Shown in pieces: positions 1-9,543 of a stretch of 64,000 nt of DNA. The DNA comes from Bacillota bacterium (lineage in GTDB: Bacteria > Bacillota > Clostridia > Lachnospirales > Lachnospiraceae), in assembly GCA_023387655.1 (NCBI GenBank), contig JAEWHR010000127.1, forward strand, positions 5,282 through 69,281, given 5' to 3'. Each line of letters begins with the position of its first letter. Position 1 is the first letter of the stretch. The notes beneath the pieces are model-generated. The model saw only the letters and a list, made by a program, of their open reading frames with translations. It searched no databases and was not told the origin of the DNA. Both the position numbers and the translations under genes were made by a program.

Positions 1-129
1 GAGCTAGTTAGCTATTTTTTAAGCTATAAACAACGTAACTACCAAAATAAAAGTATAACCTTTGAATTATAGAATGCATTAAGTACGAGAGTAATAGAAT
101 TCACACAATGCAAAGAAATGGAGGTTAGG

Positions 130-1920
130 ATGGAGCATGAGGTAAGGAAAAGACTAAGGCAGCTTGGCGAACGAATATTAAAAAATAGTTCTAATGAGCT
201 ATACCTATCAATGCGATTTTTAGATGTTCCACTTAGTGAGTTGAATTATGAGTTACGGATGTCCTCTTTTTATATGGGAACGGACGGAAGTACCATTTAT
301 TATAATCCGAGATTTGTAATTGAAAAATACGCTTATGATAGTGTTTATGTAAACCGTTCCTATCTTCATATGCTATTCCATAGTATATTTCGTCATATGT
401 ACTTGAAAGAGGAACGAGACGAAGAGAAGTGGAACTTAGCATGTGATATTGCGGTGGAATACATTATAGATGGTTTAGATAATAAAGCAACGAAGCGACT
501 TGTTTCATCTCGTCGAGAAGAACTGTATGAGCGTTTATCTAAGGAACTTAAGGTATTCACAGCGGAGGGAATCTATCATTTACTTCAGAACAATTGGTTT
601 ACTGAGCGAGAAATTGTACAATATAGTGTTGAATTTTTGGTTTGCGACCATCAGTTTTGGAGATTTGGAAACTCATCAAATAAAGCAAAGAATAGTGAGA
701 ATTCAAATCAAGATGAGAATTCTGATTCTAAGAAAAAGAATGAGCCAGAAGAAAAAGAGTTAAATTCGAAGGAACAATCAAAAGTAAGTCAAACGAAGGA
801 ACAATCAAAAGAAAGTCAAACGAAGGATCAATCAAGAGAGAGCCAGTTGAAAGATCAATCAAAAGAAAATCAAACGAAGAAACAGACTGGGGATGGCAAA
901 CAAGACAAAGAACAAGAAAGCAAGGATAAGGGAAAACAAGAGGGGAAAAACGAAGATAAGGAAGATAAATCAAAGAATGATAGTTCAAAAGAAGATGAAT
1001 TAAAAAAAGATGTATCTAAAGAAGATAGCTCAAAAGAAGAGGAATCGGAAAAAGATAGCTCGAAAGAAGATAATTCAAAAGAAAATAGATCAAAAGAAGA
1101 GAATTCTAACGAAGATAAGTCAGATAACGATACAATGGATCATGACCTTGAGCGTGAAGCGAATAAAAGGAAAGCACAAGAAAATCGTTGGAAGGATATC
1201 AGTGATAAGCTTAAGACGAATCTTGAGACTTACCAATCGAATAATCCCAAGGCGACAGAAAGCTTATTAAAAGGAATTGGAGCGGCAAATCGAGAGATTT
1301 ATGATTATCAAACATTTCTTCAGAAGTTTGCTGTTTATAAAGAACGTCTTCAAGTGGATATGGATTCCTTTGATTATGGTTTTTATTCTTATGGTATAGA
1401 GCATTACGGAAATATTCCATTTATAGAACCTTTAGAATATAAGGATGAAAAGCGTGTAGAGGAGATTGTGATAGCAATTGATACTTCAGGATCATGTGCA
1501 AGTAGTTTGATTTATCGGTTTTTAAAAGAAACGATACGGATTCTTAAAAATACAGAGACTTTTCATGATAAATTTCGAATTCATTTGATTCAATGCGACG
1601 AAGAAATTAAAGAACATAAGATTCTTACAGATCTTATGGAACTAAATGATTATATGGAACATTTTCAGGTAAAAGGATTTGGTAATACAGATTTTAGACC
1701 TGTGTTTGAATATATTAATGAATTAAAACATATGGGGGAATTGAAACGTTTAAAAGGACTGCTATATTTTACGGATGGATATGGTATTTTTCCTAGCAAA
1801 CAACCGGAATACGAAACTGCCTTTATCTTTGTTCGGAACCAGTATGTGGAAGACAAAGTACCTACATGGGCGATGAAGGTTGTATTAGAGGAAGAGCAAA
1901 TCGAAAAGATGGGCGAATAA
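130..1920 (+). CDS. VWA-like domain protein (DUF2201 type), partner of MoxR ATPase
   Basis: Predicted cytoplasmic metal-binding adaptor of a MoxR-VWA chaperone pair. The N-terminal part (about residues 70-120) resembles the metallopeptidase-like region of the DUF2201 family, with a His-rich helix followed by WNLACDIAVEY. The C-terminal VWA domain starts near residue 445 and carries the MIDAS motif DTSGS at about 451-455. Between them, about residues 182-334 are a highly charged Lys/Glu/Ser/Gln low-complexity linker. I place the start at 130 rather than the in-frame ATG at 118, because GGAGG at 120-124 is then a normal ribosome site. The MoxR-type ATPase follows after 47 bp, so the two are probably co-transcribed. 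The client is unknown. Confidence 0.85.
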   Translation: MEHEVRKRLRQLGERILKNSSNELYLSMRFLDVPLSELNYELRMSSFYMGTDGSTIYYNPRFVIEKYAYDSVYVNRSYLHMLFHSIFRHMYLKEERDEEKWNLACDIAVEYIIDGLDNKATKRLVSSRREELYERLSKELKVFTAEGIYHLLQNNWFTEREIVQYSVEFLVCDHQFWRFGNSSNKAKNSENSNQDENSDSKKKNEPEEKELNSKEQSKVSQTKEQSKESQTKDQSRESQLKDQSKENQTKKQTGDGKQDKEQESKDKGKQEGKNEDKEDKSKNDSSKEDELKKDVSKEDSSKEEESEKDSSKEDNSKENRSKEENSNEDKSDNDTMDHDLEREANKRKAQENRWKDISDKLKTNLETYQSNNPKATESLLKGIGAANREIYDYQTFLQKFAVYKERLQVDMDSFDYGFYSYGIEHYGNIPFIEPLEYKDEKRVEEIVIAIDTSGSCASSLIYRFLKETIRILKNTETFHDKFRIHLIQCDEEIKEHKILTDLMELNDYMEHFQVKGFGNTDFRPVFEYINELKHMGELKRLKGLLYFTDGYGIFPSKQPEYETAFIFVRNQYVEDKVPTWAMKVVLEEEQIEKMGE

Positions 1921-1967
1921 TATCATCCTGATTTATATATACGCATGGTGAATAGATTGGAGTTACA

Positions 1968-3485
1968 ATGAATATTAAAGAATGTAAAATAGAAATTAAA
2001 CATACAATACAAGCATATCTTAAGAAAGATGAATTCGGGGCATATAGAATACCAGTAAAACATCAGCGTCCCATCTTACTTATGGGCCCTCCGGGAATTG
2101 GTAAAACAGCAATTATGGAACAGATTGCAAGAGAAAGTGGAATAGGTCTTGTAGCTTATACCATTACTCACCATACAAGACAAAGTGCAATCGGACTTCC
2201 AAAGATTGAGCAACGAAGCTTCAATGGTTATGAGTATTCTGTAACAGAATATACAATGAGTGAAATCATTGCTTCCGTGTTTGAGAAGATGAAACAAACA
2301 GGTCTCAAAGAGGGAATCTTATTCTTAGACGAGATCAACTGTGTATCAGAAACATTGGCACCAACGATGCTTCAGTTTCTTCAAAATAAGACGTTTGGAA
2401 ATCACAGTATTCCGGAGGGGTGGATCGTTGTTGGAGCAGGTAATCCACCGGAATATAATCGCTCTGTTCGTGAATTCGATATTGTAACCCTTGATAGAGT
2501 AAGACGAATTGAACTTAGGGAAGATTATGCGGTATGGAGAGAGTACGCCTATAAGCAAAAAGTACATGGTTCTATATTATCTTATTTAGAGATTAAGAAA
2601 AATAATTTTTATGTAATTGAGATGTCAGTGGATGGAAAACAGTTTGTGACAGCAAGAGGCTGGGAAGATTTATCTCAAATCTTGTACGCATATGAGGAGC
2701 TCCATTTGCCTGTAACAGAAGAAGTTGTAAAAGGATATCTTCAACATCCTAAGATTGCGAAAGACTTTGCAAACTATTATGAGTTGTACTTAAAGTATCA
2801 AAAAGATTATCAAGTGCAGGATATCTTAGATGGTAAGGCAGAGGATCATTTAAAGAGACAATTGCGAACTGCGGGATTTGATGAAAGATTAAGTGTACTA
2901 TCCTTATTACTTGATCGACTTTCCAGTGATTTTTATGAAACTTATCAGATGGGTGAGTATTTAAAAAAGCTTCATACTACTCTGAAAGAATCCAAAGAGT
3001 ATTTTGCGAATACTTATATGGAACCAGAAGTTATTATGGCTGACCTTATAGCACAAGCGGAGAAAGAGCTAGAAGATAAAAAATCTGCAGGTTTATTAGA
3101 TCGTATGCAAAATAAGGCTTTGAATCAATTGATTTTAAAACTATATTTTTTCAAAGAGCAAATACTGTTAAATCGTATGAAAGATAATGATGTAGCATTT
3201 TCCTATATTAAATCGGAATTTGATGCGATAGTGGAAGAATATCAAAATAAAATTGCAGAAACTTCTAATTCTTTAGAGAATTCCTTTATCTTCTTAGAGG
3301 ATACTTTTGGTGAGAGTCAGGAATTAGTCGTTTTCTTAACAGAGCTCACTGGAAACTTCTATAGTATGCATTTTATTGGAGAACATGGTAGTGAGCATTA
3401 TGTAAAACATAATCAAAGCTTACTGTTTTCTGAAACCAAACAAGAATTACTAAAAGAAATCGACGAATTAAAACAGTTAACTTAA
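1968..3485 (+). CDS. MoxR-type AAA+ ATPase
   Basis: AAA+ ATPase of the MoxR/dynein-related group, expected to remodel or load metal onto a client together with the VWA protein encoded just upstream. Walker A is GPPGIGKT at residues 40-47 and Walker B is ILFLDEIN near residues 118-125. A GAGNPPEYN sensor-1 segment follows. The protein is 505 residues, longer than minimal MoxR (about 320), and the C-terminal 200 residues are a helical, charged extension with no motif I recognise. A GGAG ribosome site lies about 7 bp before the ATG. The gene ends just before a long imperfect inverted repeat. Confidence 0.88.
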   Translation: MNIKECKIEIKHTIQAYLKKDEFGAYRIPVKHQRPILLMGPPGIGKTAIMEQIARESGIGLVAYTITHHTRQSAIGLPKIEQRSFNGYEYSVTEYTMSEIIASVFEKMKQTGLKEGILFLDEINCVSETLAPTMLQFLQNKTFGNHSIPEGWIVVGAGNPPEYNRSVREFDIVTLDRVRRIELREDYAVWREYAYKQKVHGSILSYLEIKKNNFYVIEMSVDGKQFVTARGWEDLSQILYAYEELHLPVTEEVVKGYLQHPKIAKDFANYYELYLKYQKDYQVQDILDGKAEDHLKRQLRTAGFDERLSVLSLLLDRLSSDFYETYQMGEYLKKLHTTLKESKEYFANTYMEPEVIMADLIAQAEKELEDKKSAGLLDRMQNKALNQLILKLYFFKEQILLNRMKDNDVAFSYIKSEFDAIVEEYQNKIAETSNSLENSFIFLEDTFGESQELVVFLTELTGNFYSMHFIGEHGSEHYVKHNQSLLFSETKQELLKEIDELKQLT

Positions 3486-3501
3486 TTTAGATGATAAATA
3501 G

Positions 3502-3567
3502 AATGTACAGGTTGCTAGTTGTTATCCTTTATAGTAAAGATAACATTTAGCATAGCACCTGTACATT
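3502..3567. repeat. Long imperfect hairpin after the MoxR gene
   Basis: The outer arms aatgtacagg (3502-3511) and cctgtacatt (3558-3567) are perfect complements. The match continues inward through tgcta/tagca with one bulged base, and an inner GTTATC/GATAAC pair lies at 3521-3526 and 3539-3544. No run of T follows, so it is not a standard intrinsic terminator. It may be an mRNA 3'-end structure or a small palindromic repeat. Confidence 0.6.
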
Positions 3568-3612
3568 ACTTGGTTAAGCCATAAAGTTCTTATTTTAAAT
3601 AATGGAGGAATT

Positions 3613-4467
3613 ATGAAAACAAAATACAAAGGAATACTGTGTATTCTATGTTCGGCTTTCTGCTTTGCTCTTATGAATACATTTGTAAGATTGTCTGGAG
3701 ATTTACCTTCCATTCAAAAAAGCTTTTTTCGTAATATTGTTGCGTTAGTCTTTGCTTATATTGTCATAAAAAAGAATAAGGAAAGTTTGAGATGTCAACA
3801 AGGGAACTTAAAATATCTGGTGGTGCGTTCACTTTTTGGAACCATAGGAATCTTATGTAATTTTTATGCAGTAGATCACTTGGTATTATCGGATGCATCT
3901 ATGCTTAATAAGATGTCTCCATTTTTTGCCATTATACTTAGTATGATATTCTTGAAAGAAAAAGTAAGTTTAGTTCAGGGGCTTGCTGTTATAACCGCGT
4001 TTACTGGAAGCTTATTTATTATAAAACCTACGTTTTCTAATATGGAATTAATTCCTTCCTTTATCGGGTTACTTGGAGGATTTGGTGCAGGAGCTGCCTA
4101 TACAGCGGTTCGTTTTCTTGGACAGCGTGGAGAAAAGGGTTCTTTCATTGTATTTTTCTTTTCATCTTTTTCCTGTCTGGTTACCTTACCATTTTTAATT
4201 TTTCAATATACACCAATGGAACTATGGCAAATCGGTACGTTATTATTGGCGGGTCTGGCAGCAGCAGGAGGACAGTTTGCTATCACTGCAGCTTATTCTT
4301 ATGCGCCTGCAAAGGAGATTTCCGTTTTTGATTATTCGCAGGTGGTCTTCTCAGCAATTTTAGGCTTTGTCTTATTTGGGCAGATACCGGATTCATTTAG
4401 TATCCTAGGATATTTTATTGTTTGTGCTACAGCAATTGGAATGTTTTTTTATGGTAAGAAAAAATAA
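3613..4467 (+). CDS. EamA/DMT-superfamily permease
   Basis: Inner-membrane transporter of the drug/metabolite superfamily with two EamA repeats. The 284 residues contain about ten hydrophobic segments. The first repeat starts with CILCSAFCFALMNTFVRL, and the second begins near residue 150 with the Gly-rich LLGGFGAGAAYTAVRFL. Family members export metabolites or small toxic compounds, and the substrate cannot be read from sequence. GGAGG at about 3603 is a good ribosome site. The gene stands alone between the MoxR hairpin and a tandem-repeat region. Confidence 0.85.
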   Translation: MKTKYKGILCILCSAFCFALMNTFVRLSGDLPSIQKSFFRNIVALVFAYIVIKKNKESLRCQQGNLKYLVVRSLFGTIGILCNFYAVDHLVLSDASMLNKMSPFFAIILSMIFLKEKVSLVQGLAVITAFTGSLFIIKPTFSNMELIPSFIGLLGGFGAGAAYTAVRFLGQRGEKGSFIVFFFSSFSCLVTLPFLIFQYTPMELWQIGTLLLAGLAAAGGQFAITAAYSYAPAKEISVFDYSQVVFSAILGFVLFGQIPDSFSILGYFIVCATAIGMFFYGKKK

Positions 4468-4545
4468 ATATGAGGTAGTAATTAAAAAGAAAGAAGAAAG
4501 TTGGAAAGAATATAATTTTACTCAGTAATCCAATGTCTGAGCAGC

Positions 4546-4672
4546 GTAAACTAATTTAAATCTGTAAGCTAATTTAAATGTGTAATTAAAATACGTAAAC
4601 TAATTAAAATAAGTAAACTAATTAAAATAAGTAAACTAATTAAATACATGAAAATACGTAAATGATTAAAAT
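4546..4672. repeat. 18-bp tandem repeat, intergenic
   Basis: About six copies of a unit close to GTAAACTAATTAAAATAA. Copies start at 4546, 4564, 4595, 4613 and 4631, with a 13-bp short copy at 4582 and a decayed one near 4658. This fills most of the 314-bp gap between the convergent DMT permease and ABC-2 genes. No gene is seen in the gap. Confidence 0.8.
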
Positions 4673-4687
4673 CAAGAAAAAAATAAA

Positions 4688-4750
4688 GCGAGAATGATTT
4701 CATGGGAAAGGGCTTATTTAAGCCCTTAAGAAACATATGAATCATCTCGC
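4688..4750 (-). terminator. Hairpin terminator at the end of the ABC-2 operon
   Basis: Nested inverted repeat. The outer arms gcgagaatgatt (4688-4699) and aatcatctcgc (4740-4750) match with one missing base. The inner arms aagggctta (4708-4716) and taagccctt (4719-4727) are perfect. It lies between two convergent genes and could serve both strands. Confidence 0.6.
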
Positions 4751-4781
4751 CTTTGTTATTTATGAAAAGATAAAGCTAAGT

Positions 4782-5942
4782 TTAACATGCCTGAGTTTTT
4801 CTCTTTGTAACAGCTAATGAAATACCAAATATTGCAATAGCAAAACATAACTGAATAAGTATACCATAGATAACATCTTTTAAATCATTACCAACAAGTT
4901 CTGTATTTTTCCCTATAAGTTCATTGGTTATAACATACCAATAGGAAGGTAAAAATTTTGAAAAGTAAAGTACCTGTTTACTCATAACTGAATTAGGTAC
5001 GAATACACCTCCTAAAAAGCATAGTCCAAGTGATACAGAGGTACTAAAAACAGAGACTGCTTCCTCAGAATTACTAAAAATACCGACAAGATAGGAAATG
5101 CTAAAACTAACAATAAGAAAGGAAAAGCTGTTCAGCAGATAATATCCATATACTCCGGAGTGAATCATGTCGGTTCCATATAGAATAAAAGGAAAGATCA
5201 TAAGGATAATCCAAATAATGATTGATACCATAATATTAGCAAGAGATAATTCGAGATTACGCTTTTTTAAGGAGAAGGATGCACAAACAGTTCGATTTTT
5301 CAAATCCTTTTCATTAAAGATAATGAGTATTAAGCTAATGCAGGATATCAATATTGCTACCATAGGGTAAGGTAAGTATTGAAAATAATAATTATAGCTT
5401 GGTGCTTCCTCTAAACTATGATTATCCAGTTGAATGTTTACGGATGCGTTAGTCTGCATAATTTCTTTGGCTTTTGTCATTGCTTCTGATGGTTCAAGTC
5501 CAAGGGCAAAATAAGTTTTTAAAAATCGTATAATTTGATCGAATTGTATATTAGCTAATGTTGTAACCCCGGCATCTGGTGCTTCTATAATTTCCAGCGG
5601 AATATCTTTTCCAGAAAAAAGGCCTTCTTCAAAACCAGCTGGGATAATGAGAATTTCATAAACACTATTAAAGTAAAGTTCATCTTGAAAAACCACAGGG
5701 TCATCTTCTAGTTCGGTTAATTGATGAAGTTCACCAATATAACTTTTTAGTTCTATGCTGGTAGTTGATTGGTCACGGTCAATTACTGCAAGTTTAAGTT
5801 TTATGTCTTTAAAGTTAATCTGATCTTCTGGAGAGCCACTTCGCACTGCAATAGAGGCAATACCCAAAAAGACAACCAGATTAATGACAATACTCCATTT
5901 ATTTTTTGCTAATAATTTGAAAAATGTCTTAAATACTATCAT
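4782..5942 (-). CDS. ABC-2 type permease, second subunit
   Basis: Membrane subunit of an ABC-2 exporter: one N-terminal membrane helix (about residues 14-30), a large extracytoplasmic region, then about five helices from residue 190 to the end. This layout is typical of YhgE/NatB-like permeases. It is the last gene of a three-gene operon and overlaps the preceding permease by 14 bp, which implies translational coupling. The two permeases are similar in length (386 and 380 residues), so they probably form a heterodimer driven by the ATPase encoded first. The substrate is unknown; peptides, lipids or antimicrobials are typical. Confidence 0.85.
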   Translation of the reverse strand: MIVFKTFFKLLAKNKWSIVINLVVFLGIASIAVRSGSPEDQINFKDIKLKLAVIDRDQSTTSIELKSYIGELHQLTELEDDPVVFQDELYFNSVYEILIIPAGFEEGLFSGKDIPLEIIEAPDAGVTTLANIQFDQIIRFLKTYFALGLEPSEAMTKAKEIMQTNASVNIQLDNHSLEEAPSYNYYFQYLPYPMVAILISCISLILIIFNEKDLKNRTVCASFSLKKRNLELSLANIMVSIIIWIILMIFPFILYGTDMIHSGVYGYYLLNSFSFLIVSFSISYLVGIFSNSEEAVSVFSTSVSLGLCFLGGVFVPNSVMSKQVLYFSKFLPSYWYVITNELIGKNTELVGNDLKDVIYGILIQLCFAIAIFGISLAVTKRKTQAC

Positions 5943-7071
5943 ATCGTTCCCTCCTGAGTATCAAAAAGCTTACGAAGATAAAGATTGCTGCAATGACAGC
6001 TAATGAGATGATATCATAAGTAAATCTAGAATAATCACTAAATACAGTGAGGCTATAGAAGGCATCTGTTATCAAGGCAGCAGGATTGATTCGATTTAAG
6101 ATCGGAACATTTGCTTCTATGATGTATTTAATGGTATCAATCATTAAACCACTTAGGAAACTAAATATTAAGCTGACGCCGGTAACAATAGAAATACGAA
6201 GTGTCTCATGACCTTTGCTTATTGATCCAACAAATTGACCATAAGAAATTCCTATCACGCTTCCTAGGAATACAGTAAGTAAGAAGAGAATCGGTTGATC
6301 TCCAATCGGTATACCTAGAACAAACCTCAGGTAAAGCCAGACAACGGTGAGTTCAAGAAAATGAATGGTAATTGCAGCTGAGGAGTCAGCAAGGATCATT
6401 ATTAATTTATTGGTCGGTGTAATGCATCTTCTTGCGGCTACCGTAGTTTGATTGCCCTGAATATCCATGCTATTGCTAAGTCCTAAGTAACTTCCGAACA
6501 TACAAGCCATTGCAATTAAGGAATAGAAATATTGGATAAAACCATTGGTGTTCTTTCCATTCAATGAAACTTTTACAATATTTTGAGCTTCTGATTGTAG
6601 CAGTAAGATAGCTTTCGGGATATCCTCAGGATTGTTTCTTGCAATATCTTCGATTGCTTTACTCATACGACTGTATTGATCTAGAAATTGTTTTAATATA
6701 TTTGTCTGTAAGCCGCTGTCAGACACATAGAGTTCTACAGAATCTGACAATGTTAAAATTCCATTCACAGTTTCTTCGCTAAGCATCAGATCTGCTTCTT
6801 CCCTAGTTGTCTTCGTTATTTCGAACATCGGGGTTTTATCATTATAAGTAACGGAGGAAAGTGTAGAAATTAGAATTTGATTTTCAGTAGATTCTTTCTC
6901 TGTTACGATTGCTACCGGAATACTATTCATCACACCGAGATTTAACATGGCATCTCCAAAAGCTACACGAAACAGTGTACCAAGAATGAGAGGGAAGAAA
7001 AATGCCCAGAATAGAATGATAGGAGTTTTTAAAAAGTATTTAATACGATATTTATATTGATGAAAAAACAT
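5929..7071 (-). CDS. ABC-2 type permease, first subunit
   Basis: Companion permease with the same architecture: an N-terminal helix (LFWAFFFPLILGTLF), an extracytoplasmic domain of about 130 residues, and a C-terminal block of five to six helices. I choose ATG at 7071 over an in-frame TTG at 7083, because the bases around the TTG form the GGAG ribosome site for the ATG. It is encoded 62 bp after the ATPase gene and overlaps the next permease gene. Confidence 0.85.
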   Translation of the reverse strand: MFFHQYKYRIKYFLKTPIILFWAFFFPLILGTLFRVAFGDAMLNLGVMNSIPVAIVTEKESTENQILISTLSSVTYNDKTPMFEITKTTREEADLMLSEETVNGILTLSDSVELYVSDSGLQTNILKQFLDQYSRMSKAIEDIARNNPEDIPKAILLLQSEAQNIVKVSLNGKNTNGFIQYFYSLIAMACMFGSYLGLSNSMDIQGNQTTVAARRCITPTNKLIMILADSSAAITIHFLELTVVWLYLRFVLGIPIGDQPILFLLTVFLGSVIGISYGQFVGSISKGHETLRISIVTGVSLIFSFLSGLMIDTIKYIIEANVPILNRINPAALITDAFYSLTVFSDYSRFTYDIISLAVIAAIFIFVSFLILRRERYDSI

Positions 7072-7133
7072 AATAATCTCCAATCTGCCGCCACCTTATG
7101 ATTTTAGGAGACAGCTATAGTTAACCTTACTTC

Positions 7134-8066
7134 TCAATCTCTAAGTTCTTTTCCGGTTATTTCAAGGAAAACGTCATTTAGGGTAGGAAGTTCTGTATAG
7201 ACACGTCCAAATGCCACTTCATTTGACTGAAGGTAGTTTAGGATTCGGATGAGGTTGTGTTTGCCACCGGTGCAACTAATTAGGAGCCGCTGATTGTCAT
7301 AATCAACTCTATAAACATGAGGAAGCTCTTTGATATTCTCAAGATGCTTATCTTCTAACTCTAAGACCTCAATACAGATGGTCTCACCTGTCTTAATCAT
7401 TGCTTTTAATTGTTCTTTCGTCCCTATTGCAATGGTTTTTCCTTTATCGAGGATAGCAACTCGACTACAGATTTGTTCCACTTCTTCCATATAGTGCGTG
7501 GTATAAATAATGGTTGCACCCTTCTTATTTAAGTCAACAATCCCTTCTAATATACGATTTCTACTTTGTGGATCTACTGCAACTGTTGGTTCATCCAAGA
7601 TAATTAACTCTGGCTTATGTGCTATGCCGCAAGCAATATTTAATCGACGCAATAAACCACCGGACAATTTCTTTGGATAAAATTTAATAAAATCCTCTAA
7701 TCCAACAAATTCAATCGCTTCCATGACAAGTTTTTTTCTTTCGCTTTTATCCTTTACATACAAACCACAGAAATAATCGATATTATCATAAACAGTTAAT
7801 TCGTTAAAAACAGCTACATTTTGAAGAACAACTCCGATTTTACGTTTTAAATCGTAACTATCTGGTCTCATAGGTTTGCCAAATACTTCTATTTTTCCTT
7901 TATCAAAGTTTAGCAAGGCTAAGATGCATCCGATGGCGGTTGATTTACCAGAACCATTCGGACCGAGCAGTCCAAAAATTTCACCTTTCTCTATACTTAA
8001 GTTCAAGTGATCAAGAGCTAAGAGATCTTTATATCGTTTAACAAGATTTTCAACTTTAACGATCAT
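7134..8066 (-). CDS. ABC transporter ATP-binding protein (DrrA/NatA type)
   Basis: Nucleotide-binding subunit of the ABC-2 exporter encoded downstream. It has Walker A GPNGSGKST near residue 34, Q-loop VVLQNV, signature LSGGLLRR, Walker B LIILDEPTVAVDP and an H-loop YTTHYMEE. The C-terminal 80 residues form the small regulatory domain common in DrrA-like ATPases. GGAGGG lies about 8 bp before the ATG. It heads the minus-strand operon, which diverges from the LysR gene across a 398-bp gap. Confidence 0.92.
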   Translation of the reverse strand: MIVKVENLVKRYKDLLALDHLNLSIEKGEIFGLLGPNGSGKSTAIGCILALLNFDKGKIEVFGKPMRPDSYDLKRKIGVVLQNVAVFNELTVYDNIDYFCGLYVKDKSERKKLVMEAIEFVGLEDFIKFYPKKLSGGLLRRLNIACGIAHKPELIILDEPTVAVDPQSRNRILEGIVDLNKKGATIIYTTHYMEEVEQICSRVAILDKGKTIAIGTKEQLKAMIKTGETICIEVLELEDKHLENIKELPHVYRVDYDNQRLLISCTGGKHNLIRILNYLQSNEVAFGRVYTELPTLNDVFLEITGKELRD

Positions 8067-8194
8067 ATAACACCCTCCAAATTTAAGTTATAAAATGATT
8101 ATAAAAGTATGCAACGGTATTTGGTAGTGTTATCCGTCAATTCTTTATATGACATTTATCACATTTTTTAAATTGTAGGTTGGATTTTTGGCAT

Positions 8195-8224
8195 TTGATA
8201 ATTTATCTGGATACACAGTATAAT
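8195..8224 (+). promoter_or_regulatory. Candidate sigma-A promoter in the 8067-8464 gap
   Basis: TTGATA at 8195-8200 and TATAAT at 8219-8224 with an 18-bp spacer, pointing to the LysR gene with a leader of about 235 nt. The 398-bp gap is otherwise plain AT-rich DNA. A TATAAT on the minus strand at 8098-8103 could serve the ABC operon, but it has no good -35. Confidence 0.5.
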
Positions 8225-8464
8225 TTTTTTAGTCAATTTAGCATTCATTATGATATAGTAGATACAAATGATTTCGCAATTCTTAAAAAGTAATATTAGG
8301 GTAAGGCAGTATTTATCGAATGCAAATTGAACCTATTATGATTGCAATACGATTGGAAAAGTATTTTGTTATACGCCAAAGAAAATAGAAAAATGAATTT
8401 ACTAAGTTATGAAATATGAAGACATAAAAAGAAAAATAAGAAACGTTTTAGGAGGATAAAATAT

Positions 8465-9370
8465 ATGACATTACAACAGTTAAGATATGTAATCATGATT
8501 GCCGATTGCGGTTCCATGAATGAGGCAGCAAAACAACTTTTCATCTCTCAACCTAGTCTTTCTGGTACTATAAAAGAACTGGAAGAAGAAATCGGCTTTG
8601 ATATTTTTCTTAGATCCAATCGAGGAATTGTAATAACTCCAGAAGGTGAGGAGTTCCTAACCTATGCGAAACAAGTATCGGAGCAGTATCGGTTATTAGA
8701 AGATAAGTATATCGAAAAGAAATCTAAGAAAAAATTCAGTGTTTCTATGCAGCATTATACCTTTGCAGTAAAGGCTTTTGTGGAGATGGTAAAGAAGGTT
8801 GGTATGGAGGAGTATGAGTTTGCGGTTCATGAAACTAAGACTTATGAAGTGATAGAAAACGTAAAGAATTTTAAAAGTGAACTAGGAGTACTTTATCTCA
8901 ATGATTTTAATGAACAGGTTATGACCAAGGTGTTACGTGAGAATAGTCTTGAATTTGTAGAATTATTTCAATGCGATACCTACGTATATTTATGGTCAGG
9001 GCATCCGTTAGCAAACAAAGACATTATTTCGATGAAGGAATTAGAAGAATATCCATGTCTTGCGTTTGACCAAGGAAAGAACAATTCCTTCTATCTTGCA
9101 GAAGAAGTTAAGAGTACGTATGATTATAAAAGAATCATTAAAGCAAATGATAGGGCTACTATACTAAATCTAATGATAGGTTTACTTGGGTATACCTTAT
9201 GTTCTGGGATTATATGTGAGGAATTAAACGGTGATGATTATAAGACGGTTCCATTGGTAGAAAGTGAAACAATGAGGATTGGATATATTAAACGAAAAGG
9301 ATCTATTATCAGTAGTAATGGTGAGTTATATATTAAAGAGTTAATCAACTATCGAGACAAGGTGATATAG
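8465..9370 (+). CDS. LysR-family transcriptional regulator
   Basis: DNA-binding regulator with the LysR winged helix at residues 1-60 (MTLQQLRYVIMIADCGSMNE, then AAKQLFISQPSLSGTIKELE). A substrate-binding effector domain follows from about residue 90. The length of 301 is normal. AGGAGG lies about 9 bp before the ATG. It is transcribed toward the Met/Cys leader peptide and the metNI operon, so sulfur-amino-acid control is a reasonable guess. The divergent ABC-2 operon is the other possible target. The effector is not deducible. Confidence 0.9.
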   Translation: MTLQQLRYVIMIADCGSMNEAAKQLFISQPSLSGTIKELEEEIGFDIFLRSNRGIVITPEGEEFLTYAKQVSEQYRLLEDKYIEKKSKKKFSVSMQHYTFAVKAFVEMVKKVGMEEYEFAVHETKTYEVIENVKNFKSELGVLYLNDFNEQVMTKVLRENSLEFVELFQCDTYVYLWSGHPLANKDIISMKELEEYPCLAFDQGKNNSFYLAEEVKSTYDYKRIIKANDRATILNLMIGLLGYTLCSGIICEELNGDDYKTVPLVESETMRIGYIKRKGSIISSNGELYIKELINYRDKVI

Positions 9371-9424
9371 GTTTAACCTATAACAGATTATTAGTTTTGA
9401 GTATTAACACATTCTTTTTTTGGC

Positions 9425-9437
9425 TGTTATAATAACA
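9425..9437. promoter_or_regulatory. Palindrome with a TATAAT core upstream of the leader peptide
   Basis: TGTTATAATAACA is a perfect 13-bp palindrome centred on a possible -10 box, about 107 bp before the leader-peptide ATG. It could be the operon promoter with an overlapping operator. No convincing -35 element is seen. Confidence 0.35.
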
Positions 9438-9543
9438 AACATAAGAAATACACAGATAAGAAATAAATAATAGTGCTCAAGTATTATTGTAAATTAATAA
9501 TAACCTAATGAAGATATACAAAACAACAGAAAGGAGAACTACG

